This document shows positions 18,843 to 28,508 of a stretch of 64,000 nt of DNA, in pieces. The notes beneath the pieces are model-generated. The model was not told where the DNA came from. It was given only the letters and a program-made list of their open reading frames with translations, and ran no database searches. The DNA comes from Bin34 sp963422415 (lineage in GTDB: Bacteria > Chloroflexota > Anaerolineae > Caldilineales > Caldilineaceae): contig OY729430.1 of the NCBI GenBank assembly GCA_963422415.1, positions 1,364,001-1,428,000 of the forward strand, written 5' to 3'. A program made the position numbers and the translations under genes. Each line of letters starts with the position of its first letter. Within the stretch, counting starts at the first letter, position 1.

Positions 18843-19961
18843 GTGAGTGTACTGGAAAAACTCAATGTAGGCATTGTGGGGGCCGCAGGGCGTGGAGGCA
18901 GTTTTCGCCTGGCCTTTGACGGACATCCCCACGCGCGTATTCACGCCCTGTGCGATGTCGATGCCGCGGCCCTGCAGGGAGCCCTGCATGAGTTTGGTCT
19001 GACCGAAGGTTATATCGATTATGACGAGATGCTGTCTCGATCTGAACTGGACGCGGTCATTCTCGGAACACCAATGCCCTTTCACGCGTCTCAGTCCATC
19101 AAGGCCTTGGCACGCGGTATCCATGTGCTCAGCGAAGTGACAGCGGCAGTCTCGCTTCAGGAGTGCCGGGACCTGGTCCAAGCGCAGCGGCGCTCCGATG
19201 CACAATACATGCTTGCGGAAAACTATGTCTATACCAAGTCCAATGTCCTGATCAAGGCGTTGGTGCAACAGGGACTGTTCGGAACGGTCTATTACGCCGA
19301 AGGCGAATACCTCCACGAGCTCAAGGAACTCAACCAGCAGACCCCGTGGCGACGCCGATGGCAGACAGGCATCGATGGCATAACCTACGGCACGCACAGC
19401 CTGGGGCCTATCCTGCAGTGGATGGATAGCGATCGCATCGCACGTGTCTGTTGTCAGGGCAGCGGTCGGCACTACCGGGATCCGCACGGCGCCGCCTACG
19501 AGAATCAAGATACCTGTGTCATGCTCGCCAAGACGTGCCGGGACGCGCTGATCAAGATCCGAGTGGACATGCTGTCCAACCGTCCGCATGGAATGCTCAA
19601 TTATGCCCTGCAAGGAACGCAGGGATCCTATGAATCGGCTCGTTGCCCCGAGGAGCAGCACCGTATCTGGCTGTCGGATCTGGCCGAAGACGCCTTGTCT
19701 TGGTCAGATTTGGCTGAACTGGAAGCCCAATATCTGCCGGAAATATGGCGCAATCCGCCGCCGCAGGCTCTGGCCGCCGGCCATGAAGGCGGAGACTACT
19801 ACGTGATACAGGAGTTCATTGCCTGTATCAGGGGGACCATTCCCTGTGTCTTGGACATTCACGCGGCCTTGGACATGACATTGCCTGGCCTGATTAGCCA
19901 GAAGTCGATCCAGCAGGGCGGCGCTTGGCTGGAAGTTCCCGATTCCCGGGCATGGAAGTGA
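18843..19961 (+). CDS. Gfo/Idh/MocA family oxidoreductase
   Basis: A 372-residue NAD(P)-dependent dehydrogenase. The Rossmann motif is 'NVGIVGAAGRGGSFRLAF' at residues 8-25, the conserved dinucleotide-pocket segment is 'AVILGTPMPFHASQSIKALARGIHVLSEVTAA', and the C-terminal beta-sheet domain starts with 'LAENYVYTKSNVLIKALVQQGLFG' and 'YYAEGEYLHE'. In place of the usual E-K-P the sequence reads 'SEVTAAV', a known variant in this superfamily. GTG start after a GGAGGGG site. Encoded right after the sugar permeases, so it probably oxidises the imported sugar or inositol-like compound. Confidence 0.85.
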   Translation: MSVLEKLNVGIVGAAGRGGSFRLAFDGHPHARIHALCDVDAAALQGALHEFGLTEGYIDYDEMLSRSELDAVILGTPMPFHASQSIKALARGIHVLSEVTAAVSLQECRDLVQAQRRSDAQYMLAENYVYTKSNVLIKALVQQGLFGTVYYAEGEYLHELKELNQQTPWRRRWQTGIDGITYGTHSLGPILQWMDSDRIARVCCQGSGRHYRDPHGAAYENQDTCVMLAKTCRDALIKIRVDMLSNRPHGMLNYALQGTQGSYESARCPEEQHRIWLSDLAEDALSWSDLAELEAQYLPEIWRNPPPQALAAGHEGGDYYVIQEFIACIRGTIPCVLDIHAALDMTLPGLISQKSIQQGGAWLEVPDSRAWK

Positions 19962-20015
19962 ACGATGCGGGTGGAGGCATTGTGATGGCAGAGTGTCAAT
20001 GTGCGAGGTGATGCC

Positions 20016-21215
20016 ATGCACCTGTCCCCTGGTATTGTCGCAGCCATCCGGCAGGGAATTCAGCCGGATCGTCTCTTGGATACGGCCCTGCGTCTGATCC
20101 GCGAACCCAGTCCTACCCGGGAGGCGGGCAAAGCCTTGGATGTTCTGGCTGCAGTGCTGGCCAACGCGGGATTTGCCGTGCAGAGACCCGAAGCGGACTG
20201 GGCTCCGGCCCCGGCGGTGGTTACGTGTCACGAAACCGGCGCACCCGGCCCGGTCCTGCAGTTCGATTGCCATCTGGACACTGTGCATCTCCCTTTCGTG
20301 CCGCCCCGGGTGGAGGATGGCGTGCTCTATGGTTCAGGCGCGTCCGACATGAAAGGGGGCGTCGCTGCTGCGGTAGAAGCCATGCGCGTGCTGCGAGATA
20401 CTGGCATTCTGGCCTGCGGGTCTGTGCTGCTGACCGCTCATGATCACCATGAAGGACCTTGGGGCGACAAGCGTCAGGTGCGTGCTCTGATACGTGCAGG
20501 CATAGTGGGGAGCGCGGTCCTGCTGCCCGAGTATTTCTGTCAGAGGATTCCGGTGGCAGGCAAAGGCATGGCCATATTCACGGTCAGGCTGGAGCGAGAT
20601 CGGGCTCCCATGCACGAAATCCACAGACCGCCGGATTGCCCCGATCTCATTGCCGCGGGTGTCGATCTTGTGGCCCGGCTCCACTCCCTGGACAGACGCT
20701 TGCAGGCTGTGCCTCCTGCAGCGGCGGGTGTCGATTCTGTGTTTGTAGGCCAGATCCATGCCGGCGAGATTTATAACCAGTCTCCCAACGCCTGTCGGGT
20801 GGAAGGCACACGGCGCTGGACCGAACCGGGGACTGGCGAAGCGGCGCGGGCAGAACTGCAGAGCCTGATTGCCCAATGTGCCCGGGATCATGGTGTAGAC
20901 GCCACGCTGGAATGGGACATGCAGGGCGATGCCTTGCGGTTGTCGGAGCATAGCGAGTTTGTTCAGGCGTTTCAATCAGCTTACAGAGCAGAGACGGGTA
21001 CGGTCTTGCCCTTTGGCGACAAGCCTTTCATGGATGACGGGAATTTGTATGCGACTTGGGCACATATTCCGGCCATAACGCATGGGCCCGATGCCCGTGG
21101 CGCCCATACCGTACACGAGAAAGTGTCGGTGGCGGAACTGGTGCGAGTAGCGCGTGTATATGCTCTGACTGCCATCGCGTTCTGTCAAAATTCTCTTGAG
21201 AGTGCAAGTCGATAG
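20016..21215 (+). CDS. M20 family metallopeptidase/amidohydrolase
   Basis: A 399-residue M20 (ArgE/DapE/CPG2-like) enzyme: 'LQFDCHLDTVH' carries the first metal ligands, 'GSGASDMKGGVAAAV' the bridging Asp, and 'ITHGPDARGAHTVHEKV' the C-terminal His ligand. The site that normally reads E-E-x(4)-G is 'DHHEGPWGD' near residue 152, so the catalytic-base region is changed; some M20 subgroups seem to share an H-E-(A/G)-P-W-G form. Start at the ATG at 20016 has a GAGGTG site 5 nt upstream; an in-frame GTG at 20001 is possible. Last gene of the 13.9-21.2 kb block. A 107-bp stretch of it (20308-20413) recurs at 44711-44817. Confidence 0.82.
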   Translation: MHLSPGIVAAIRQGIQPDRLLDTALRLIREPSPTREAGKALDVLAAVLANAGFAVQRPEADWAPAPAVVTCHETGAPGPVLQFDCHLDTVHLPFVPPRVEDGVLYGSGASDMKGGVAAAVEAMRVLRDTGILACGSVLLTAHDHHEGPWGDKRQVRALIRAGIVGSAVLLPEYFCQRIPVAGKGMAIFTVRLERDRAPMHEIHRPPDCPDLIAAGVDLVARLHSLDRRLQAVPPAAAGVDSVFVGQIHAGEIYNQSPNACRVEGTRRWTEPGTGEAARAELQSLIAQCARDHGVDATLEWDMQGDALRLSEHSEFVQAFQSAYRAETGTVLPFGDKPFMDDGNLYATWAHIPAITHGPDARGAHTVHEKVSVAELVRVARVYALTAIAFCQNSLESASR

Positions 21216-21427
21216 TTGCGCCAGCACTTGTTTAGACAGGGAAGCGAGAATGGCTCGTGGCTATCCCAGCCCCCGCTCCTTATGTGGATCTTGGCAGCGG
21301 AAAGGGCACGCTTCGGCACCGGCCACCTTACTCTGCCAAGAACAGGTCCACGCGCATTGCCGCCAGTGTGTTGCAAACAGGAAGAACTCGCAACCGGCTT
21401 GGCTTGTCCAACGCGTCTCGCGTCGGT

Positions 21428-21990
21428 TCATTCGAATTTTAGAATTGCAGTCAGACTGGCAAGGGTTCGGATCTCGAAATACGGTTCAGGTTGGCTTTCA
21501 TGTCGTATCTGCCCTGTCCGATTCAGCCGTACAGCTGTCAGACTGGCCGCCCTCGCTCCGGCAATGTCGGTATCCAAACTATCTCCTACATGCCACGCTT
21601 TTTCAGGTTCGATGCCTAGGGCCTTCAGCTTGTCTCGTTGCAAATCCGAAGAGTCGTTCGTGATCAGCGCCATTGAAAAGCCCTCTTATGCAAGAGCGGC
21701 AACGGTCCCGGCCACGTCTTCATACAGGCGGGAGCCTTTTCGGATCGCTTGCCGGTGAATTCGCACTGCCGACTCGATGACCGAATTGGAGTTGCATCCG
21801 CAAAGTTCCAAGGCTCGGCGTCATGCTTCGCGGGACACTGCAACGCTGTCTGTTTTGCCCAGCGTCCAGTCTTCCTCCACTTCCCACCCGGTATCTGCCT
21901 CGTTTGCTTTCCGCAGGCGATTGAGATCCAGCCCTATTGCAAGTGCAGAGTGGATTCCAAGCCGAAAAACATTGCGCATTTGGGTTTCAC
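21428..21990 (-). pseudogene. HAD-superfamily hydrolase remnant
   Basis: The 3' part reads 'LITNDSSDLQRDKLKALGIE' followed directly by 'PEKAWHVGDSLDTDIAGARAAG'-like sequence, which are HAD motifs II and IV. The expected 30-40 residues between them (motif III Lys, 'VVISGEVGxAKPDP') are missing, as if a deletion joined two 'ALGIE' repeats. Upstream in the same frame there is a TAA between 'DVAGTVAALA' and 'EGFSMALITND', and the N-terminal half lies in another frame. The nucleophile DxD motif is not found. A second fragment of a similar gene, containing the missing motif III segment, lies at 24438-24600. Confidence 0.7.
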
Positions 21991-22100
21991 AAATAACGTC
22001 TTAAAAGAAGAGAATCGAGAAAATTTCGGACTCTCGTGCGGTCGGAACTAAGGGGCCGTTTGCCCTGACGATTTGTTTCTTCACGTTTCCAAGAACGGAT

Positions 22101-23012
22101 TCATTCGAGTCCACGAAACACTTGGCTGCGGTGCCATTGCAGATATTTGAGATTGGGCAAATCCCGGAATTGATGGGGTTGCCGAATGGAACGGCCCGCA
22201 AATCTTCCGAACCAGATTTCCCAGGCTTCGCTCCGACCTTGCAGCACAGAGGACACCATCAGTTCAAGATTGTCTCCCAAGCCGATGCCGCCGCGGTCAA
22301 AAGCCTTGCGATGCACAGTGCAGAGAGCCAGACCGTTGGGAACTTCGTCGGGGCCGCCACTGGCATGCCAAAAAATGTGAGCGGCTTCCAGCCCCATCAA
22401 CTGATCCTGCAGGCGAATGTCGTAGCCGCAGATTGCACACTGACGACGATAAGCCAAGATGACATTGGGACAAAAGCGGGGATCACGCGATCGGGTGCTC
22501 AAGAGCGCGTTTTCTTCCCTTTTGGCCGCAGGCAGCAGAATTTCACCAAGATTCACGGCCTCCAGAAGATCCGCATGAATGCTCTCGGGGAAATTGTCGT
22601 TCAGCAGATACTGCACTGCCTGCCTGAGTTCAAAGGGGTGCGCGATCAAAAATGCTTGTATTTCTGCGGGAAAGCCCCCCTTGAGTTCACTGTCCCGTGC
22701 CGAACGGGCCCGCAACTGTCCAGAGGCATCCAAGTGAGTGGGCGACAATCCGTGAAGCTCCCATAGTCCGTCATTTGGCAGGCGTTGAAACGGCTGTTCC
22801 GGATGATATGCTTTTCTGGGTGGCCCGAAGCCGATCAAGAGCTTTCGCAATTCGGATTCGATATCTCTGTAAAGACGCAGACGCGGACAACCTTGTCGAA
22901 GGCGGCCCAAAGCCAAAAGAAGCAACAGAGGTTTGTACGGAGCTCTTCTCTCCTGTCTTCTTTTCCATGTGTGTACGGAAGTCAGAAGCTTCAGGAATTG
23001 TTCGGAAGTCAT
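22101..23012 (-). CDS. Phosphorothioated-DNA-binding HNH restriction endonuclease (SBD-HNH, type IV)
   Basis: A 303-residue intact protein resembling ScoMcrA/SprMcrA-like enzymes. The N-terminal half has the sulfur-binding-domain pattern: 'RRQERRAPYKPLLLLLALGRL' near residues 18-38 and 'YHPEQPFQRLPNDGLWEL' near residue 68. The C-terminal half has a zinc-HNH core: 'CAICGYDIRLQDQ' near residue 194, 'GLEAAHIFWHASGGPDEVPNGLALC' near 208 and 'HRKAFDRGGIGL' after it. Such enzymes cut DNA carrying phosphorothioate (Dnd/Ssp) modification, sometimes also methylated DNA, and protect against modified foreign DNA. It sits between two pseudogenes in a decayed island. Target preference is inferred from the family. 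Confidence 0.85.
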   Translation of the reverse strand: MTSEQFLKLLTSVHTWKRRQERRAPYKPLLLLLALGRLRQGCPRLRLYRDIESELRKLLIGFGPPRKAYHPEQPFQRLPNDGLWELHGLSPTHLDASGQLRARSARDSELKGGFPAEIQAFLIAHPFELRQAVQYLLNDNFPESIHADLLEAVNLGEILLPAAKREENALLSTRSRDPRFCPNVILAYRRQCAICGYDIRLQDQLMGLEAAHIFWHASGGPDEVPNGLALCTVHRKAFDRGGIGLGDNLELMVSSVLQGRSEAWEIWFGRFAGRSIRQPHQFRDLPNLKYLQWHRSQVFRGLE

Positions 23013-23099
23013 GACAGTGTCTCTGGGAGCCGTTCAGAATTGACCGGTCGATCCAAGTGGATCGGATCGTGAATCCTCATTGTGCCAGACGTGTTGCAA

Positions 23100-23640
23100 G
23101 CATCCCCCTGACTTTGCGGTGTCAACCTTTTCCTCTCCAGGACATAGCAGAACGCCAACTACAACGGCGTTGATACCTATCTGTACCTTCTCCATGTACG
23201 GTTGAGTCTGTACCGCAGTCCAGAAAGGCAAACTGCCGATCAGCAGCAGAAAGGAAGGCAAGTAGATGGCCCCCAGACAGAACAGCGCGCCCTGCCAGCC
23301 GTTGGAGGCTGGGCTCAGCACGGCACCCAAGTAGGCCGCCACACTGAATGTGGGGCTAGGCACAGCCTGGGCCGCACCGTATCCAACCAAAAAGTCGTTG
23401 ACTGTGACCCACCGCGGCTTGAAGAAGCAGCAACACGACATGCCCTCCGCCAAATACAAGAGCGCCAGATCTGAAGAAATTGCGAAATAGTTCAAGAACG
23501 TGAGCTGTTGGCCAGAGACAGGGGCACGACCAAGAGCAAGACCAACAGCGCCAGGCAAACAATGGACAGCGAGCGATTGATCGGGAATGCTTGGCCGCGT
23601 CGCGGCTCCGCTTTTGGACCCGAGCTAGTATCCATCCCAA
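23100..23640 (-). pseudogene. chrA: Chromate transporter ChrA, C-terminal half, frameshifted
   Basis: Pieces of the second ChrA half are readable in three frames: a hydrophobic 'SIVCLALLVLLLVVPL' segment, then 'GALVFGGGHVVLLLLQAAVG', then 'DFLVGYGAAQAVPSPTFSVAAYLGAV' and 'YLPSFLLLIGSLPFW' up to 'GINAVVVGVLL'. At least two frameshifts separate them and the N-terminal half is absent. ChrA exports chromate; this copy cannot be functional. It abuts the SBD-HNH gene. Confidence 0.75.
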
Positions 23641-24030
23641 GGCGGACATGAAAGGGGTCCAAGAGGCTGGGCCCTACGCAATCTGGATATGCACAGTTGG
23701 CCGGAATCTGACAATACGGACGATTTCACTCCTGTCATGGAATCGGCAATGCGGGAGACCGGAACAAAGCGGTCCCGCAAGACCCCCTGTTTTCCGGGAA
23801 AATTCCAGTTGCTTCGTCTAGGCAAATCCAATCCGAGCCAGGAAGTTTTCATGAGCGGATGAATTGGCGGCCAAGGAGGAGGTTTTGCCAATGTGTTTGC
23901 TGGAGGATGAATCTCTGTTGGTGAAATCAGCGACTCCACTCCTGAAAGCAGGGCAAGGACAAGCAACGACATGGTGGAAGCGGGAAACTGGAAAAGACTT
24001 CCAAACCGGTTCGACAGCAACTCAGGTTCC

Positions 24031-24288
24031 ATGCATAAGAAGAAATGCAGAGTTCGGAAGATGTATCCAAAGGGGCAATTCAATCCACGCCGTTTCTCAC
24101 ATCCCGGAACCGTGTTCCCGCCGAAATTCAAGGATCTGATCAGCTCGGAACTGGACGATTCGGATTGGGCCGCCGAGTTGGGTAACGAGGCAGAGAGTCT
24201 GTTGTTTCATCTGCTCGAACGAAACTCTTTGCCCGCAAAGAGCATAGTCGCAGTTTTGAATCTGAGTCTCGGCCAGACTAGTTTGTAG
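24031..24288 (+). CDS. Hypothetical protein, weak support
   Basis: An 85-codon frame beginning 'MHKKKCRVRKMYPKGQF' with a basic N-terminus and an acidic, then Leu-rich helical C-terminus. It matches no family I know. Amino-acid make-up is protein-like rather than the Arg/Pro/Gly mix of shadow frames, but no ribosome site is evident. Region 23641-24030 before it holds nothing recognisable. Confidence 0.25.
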   Translation: MHKKKCRVRKMYPKGQFNPRRFSHPGTVFPPKFKDLISSELDDSDWAAELGNEAESLLFHLLERNSLPAKSIVAVLNLSLGQTSL

Positions 24289-24437
24289 GAGCGGGAACGC
24301 AACAGCGGGAATCCGAGCAAGTGCAGCAGCGCTGATCAGATGCGATGGGTCTGCACAAGAATTTAGGGACGTTGACTGGACAATTCCCTAGCCTGATCTG
24401 GCTCCTGCCCTCCGTTAGTGCGGCCGGTCCATTCTTG

Positions 24438-24600
24438 TTAGAGTCTTTGCCTGTTTCCCTTGGTGTGGGTACCCAACACTGGTACATCGGGCTGCGCTTT
24501 GTTCACTTCGCCTGATATGACTACGACGCCAAACCGGTGTTTGATGTCCAGGGCCTTCAGTTTGCTTCGTTGCAAATCTGAGGCTTGACATTTATCGGTA
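24438..24600 (-). pseudogene. HAD-superfamily hydrolase fragment
   Basis: Minus-strand frame reads 'SDLQRSKLKALDIKHRFGV' then 'VVISGEVNKAQPDVPVL', the motif II-III stretch of a HAD hydrolase with the conserved Lys of motif III changed or displaced. Its first part is close at DNA level to 21601-21660 in the other HAD remnant, so both derive from related genes. Confidence 0.65.
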
Positions 24601-24716
24601 TAATGACCCGGACCGGTGCACAGGTATTCTAGTCTCCATGTGGAGTAAGGGGAGCACGGGACTATGCTACACGCGAGCCAGATGCTGCGGAACTGTATCA
24701 GCGACGGACAGTTGGG

Positions 24717-24900
24717 GTGACGCTCGAGGAAGTTGGCTGCCGGGCAGCCTTTGACATTGTGCACGCGGCCGCCCGACGCGTGGGTCTGCAGGCGCGAGCG
24801 CCCCTCCACTGGCTGCGCCACGCCCACGCCGGTCCCACGGCGCCTGCAGCCGGCGGGTGCAACAAGTTCGGGCCTTCGAGCCATGCCCTAGCGGGGCTGT
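24717..24900 (+). pseudogene. Tyrosine recombinase/integrase remnant
   Basis: The frame reads 'AAFDIVHAAARRVGLQARAP' followed by 'LHWLRHAHA', which is the box II (HxLRH) region of a tyrosine site-specific recombinase. The catalytic tyrosine region is not readable after it. It lies directly before the restriction-modification genes, consistent with arrival of this island on a mobile element. Confidence 0.5.
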
Positions 24901-24921
24901 ACCAAACTCAGGATGTGTTCC

Positions 24922-25961
24922 ATGCCTCTGTCTGAGGCCGATTCCCAGTGCACCGCGGCCGCCGTGGTGGATCTGTTCTGCGGCGCCGGCGGCCTGTCGT
25001 ACGGCTTGCGGCAGGAGGGATTGCCCGTGGCCGCGGGCATTGACTTGGACACCAACTGCCGCTATCCCTTCGAAGAGAATGTCCAGGCTCCGTGGCTGTG
25101 TCGAGATATCGCGGCCTTGGACGGCCCAACCGTGGCGGCGCTGTTTCCACGCGGCACTCTGAAAATTCTGGTGGGGTGTGCCCCTTGCCAGCCGTTTTCG
25201 CCCTACAATCGCAATCGGCACCATGCGCAATGGCGCCTGCTGCTTCATTTTCAATCTCTGATCGAGAGTGTGCAGCCCGAGATCGTGTCCATGGAAAACG
25301 TACCGCGCCTGTGCAGTTTCCGTCAGGGTCGTCTGTTCCATGATTTCGTCACGGCTTTTTGGACCGGACTACGGTCTGCCCCAGACCCGCACCCGTCTGG
25401 TCCTGATCGCGTCTCGTCTGGGTGCCGTGGCTCTGCCCTCGCCTACGTATGGCTCGGCCCGGTATCGCACGGTGGGCCGATGTCATCGGCGCCTTGCCGT
25501 CACTGAAGGCAGGCGCCGCAGGCGCCGTCGATCCGGAGGATGTTCTGCACCGGGCCCGGCGGCTCTCGCCGCTCAATCTGCAGCGCATCCAAGCTTCGTG
25601 TCCGGGCGGCACTTGGGCGGATTGGCCCGACCGCCTCGTAGCGCCCTGCCACCGCCGTCGGGGCGGACGCACGTTCCATGCTGTGTACGGCCGTATGGAA
25701 TGGCACAAGCCAGCCCCAACCCTCACCACCCAGTTCTCGCAATTCGGCAGCGGTCGCTTCGGGCATCCGGCACAGGACCGCGCCCTCTCGCTGCGCGAAG
25801 GCGCTCTCTTGCAGGGCTTTCCGCGCCACTATGCGTTCACGGCGCCGGCGGCCCCTTGCCCATTCACGGGGTTGTCCCGTCTGATTGGCAATGCAGTGCC
25901 GGTGCATCTGGCCCGGGTCTTGGGCAGGGCAGTCAAGATCCATCTGCAGGCACAGGCATGA
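24922..25961 (+). pseudogene. DNA (cytosine-5) methyltransferase, frameshifted
   Basis: All main C5-methyltransferase motifs are present but in three frames. Motif I 'DLFCGAGGLSYGL', motif IV with the catalytic Cys in 'VGCAPCQPFSPY' and motif VI 'SMENVPRL' are in frame 1 (to about 25345). Motif VIII 'YGLPQTRTRLVLIA' is in frame 2 after what looks like a short deletion. Motifs IX and X ('GRMEWHKPAPTLTTQF', 'LREGALLQGFPRHY', 'RLIGNAVPVHLARVLG') are in frame 3 from about 25450. The end overlaps the start of the next gene by 4 nt (ATGA), the usual layout of a coupled restriction-modification operon. Frameshifts may be real decay or assembly error; the missing stretch before motif VIII favours decay. 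Confidence 0.85.
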
Positions 25962-27949
25962 CGCCCCAGTTGCCTGTCTACCGGATGCAGATCAGCCTGA
26001 ACGTGCTGGAGCATCTAGGTCTCAATCTCTACAGCAACGTGCCGGCCGTGCTGGCCGAGGCCGTGGCCAACGCTTGGGACGCCGATGCCCAGCAGGTGCG
26101 CATTGACTTCAAAGCCGATACAGATTGCATTGAGATTCAGGACGACGGCATGGGCATGACCCATGCCGAGGTGAACGAGCGCTTTCTGATCGTGGGCTTT
26201 CGGCGCCGCGACGCCATGTTGGGAACCACACCACGCGGGCGGGCTCCCATGGGGCGCAAGGGCATCGGCAAGTTGTCCCTGTTCTCGATCGCGCACCAAG
26301 TGGAAGTGCATACCGTCAAAGACGGGGAGGCCAGCGCGTTCCGCATGTCCCTGCCCGCCATGCGTCACAGCATTGAGCAAGGCGAGGAAATGTACCGCCC
26401 GGAAGCTCTTGCGCCCGCTGGTGACCTGACCTGTGGTACATACTTCATCCTCCGAGATTTGCAGAAGCGCCATACGGCCAACACTACCCGTGCCCTGCGG
26501 AAACGCTTGGCCCGCCGCTTTTCCATCATCGGTGCACATCATGATTTTCAAGTGTACGTGGATGGCCAAGCCATCACGTCGTCCGATCGGGACTACTACG
26601 CCCAATTGCAGTATCTCTGGTGCTACGGCGATCAGGCCGCGGTGGTGGAACACTGCCCCAACCTGAGTCGGATGCCCGAAGATCGCCCGGCCAACACGGC
26701 GGACCTGGCCGAAGCGGGGGTGTCCCTGTCCGGCTGGATCGGTGCGGTCTAACAATCCGGGAATCTGAAAGACAACCAGAGTGACGACAATCTGAACCGG
26801 ATCGCCATTTACGTGCGGGGCAAGATGGCCCAGGAGGATATTCTGGGCACATTCGGTGAACGCGGCGTCTACGCCAGCTACTTGATTGGGGAACTCCAAG
26901 TGGACGACTTCGATCAGAACGACGCAGTGGACATCGCGACCAGCAGCCGGCAGCACATCGTGGAAGAGGATCCCCGCTACCTAGCACTCCGGAAATTTCT
27001 GGGCTGCGAACTCCGGAAACACATCCGGGGCCAGTGGAATGCATGGCGCAAAGAGGCAGGGGTGCAACAGGCACGGACGATCCCCGCCGTGAGGCAATGG
27101 CTGGACGCTCTGCCGCAGGGAGACAGGCCCAAGGCCCAAGCCTGGATCGGGCGTCTCAATCGCATTACCTCGGACCAGCAGGCAGCGGACAGCAAGCAAC
27201 TGGTCAAGCACGCCATTCTGGCCTTTGAATTCTATCGCGCCCATCAGCGGTTGGAGCGACTGGAATATATTGACGATCGGAACCTGCTGATAGCTCTGGT
27301 CGCCTTCCAAGAGCTGGACGCGTTGGAGGTGACGCTGTACGGTCAAATCGTGCAGCAGCGCCTCGCGGTGATCCGCATGCTGCAAGAGAAGGTGGATGCC
27401 AACGATCTGGAAAGAGTGATCCAAGAGTATATTTTCAACCATCTGTGGCTGCTGGATCCCCATTGGGAACGGGTGGATGCCACCGCGCGGATGGAAACCC
27501 GAGTCTCAACAATGTTTGAAGAGATCAACGCCACCCTCACTGCCGAAGAGACACAGGCCCGCATAGACATTGGGTATCGCCAGACCTCCGGCAAGCATGT
27601 CATTGTGGAACTCAAGCGTCCCAGCGTACGCGTTACCGTTCCTCAGCTCATTGCGCAGATCAGAAAATACCGAAATGGCCTCTTCAAGATTCTGGAGCAG
27701 ATAGGCGAGACGCGGAATCCGATCGAGATCGTGATCCTGCTGGGGCAACGCCCAAGTGACTGGGACGATCCAGGCGGTCCCGAACGGGTGCCCAAGGTGC
27801 TCGCGGACTATGGTGCGCGCTTTGTCCTCTATGACGCGTTGCTCCAACATGCCTACAAGGCCTACCAAGACTTCGAGCGGAAGAGAAAGGAAGTCAACGT
27901 TCTCCAAGCCATATTCGAGAGCATTGACGATTTCGCCCCAGAAAACTAG
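25958..27949 (+). pseudogene. HgiDII/BbrUII-type restriction enzyme with GHKL ATPase domain, interrupted by a stop
   Basis: Reads as one 663-codon frame broken once by TAA at 26750-26752. The N-terminal part is a GHKL (Hsp90/MutL-like) ATPase: 'LAEAVANAWDADAQQV' near residue 32, 'IQDDGMGMTHAEV' near 60 and 'RAPMGRKGIGKLSLFSIA' near 100. After the stop the same frame continues 'SGNLKDNQSDDNLNRIAIYV'-type sequence, and the C-terminal part has a PD-(D/E)XK-like core 'ARIDIGYRQTSGKHVIVELKRP' near residue 530. This architecture is known from HgiDII/BbrUII restriction enzymes, which pair with a C5-methyltransferase as here. The first segment could in principle be made alone (264 residues), and an internal ATG at 26813 could start the rest. 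Confidence 0.82.
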
Positions 27950-28508
27950 GCAACGATTCTCTCATGAAGATACCTAGGTCGCTTGGAAAGCCGATTTAGC
28001 CCAAACGGTCGTCAAAATGGAAATCTGTACTCTTCGCGGCCTCAAGAATGGAGTCAAATGTGCGGATTCACCAGGATCGCATTGACGGGAGACTGGGTTA
28101 CGCTAGGGACAATAGGGTGCTGAAAAGCGGAGTCATTTGTGACCCGGACAACGGGGACTTGGAGTCTATCCGAAAACCCCGGCACAGGTCATCCACGCGC
28201 AGGATCGATATCACAGCACCCAACCATGCACAGCCCGGAGGGGCAGTTCCACCACCCAGCGAGAGGTGTACTGTGGTCGTTACCCGAGGCCGGAGTCCCA
28301 TATCCTAAGGCATAGAGGAATAGAGGATGGGGCTAGACAGCAGTGATGACGAGATACGGAATCGGGGAGGATCGGCAGGGTCGCCCTGTCATGGAGGTGG
28401 GTTCGTCAAGGGCCACACTCAGGGGTGTTGATTTTCCATGGTCACCCGACCGGTACCCGGGTCGGGGTCACGGGGTCGTGGATGATGCCGGAAGGCGGTG
28501 ATGGTATC
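27950..28508. other. Gene-free stretch
   Basis: About 560 bases between the restriction gene and the Uma2 gene. No supported frame, repeat or terminator seen. Confidence 0.4.

Noticed and set aside
25268..26752. Single 494-codon frame joining methyltransferase and ATPase sequence as a true fusion
   Set aside because: The upstream part is only the motif VIII stretch of the frameshifted methyltransferase followed by out-of-frame residues. The ATPase begins at the ATG at 25958 with an ATGA overlap.
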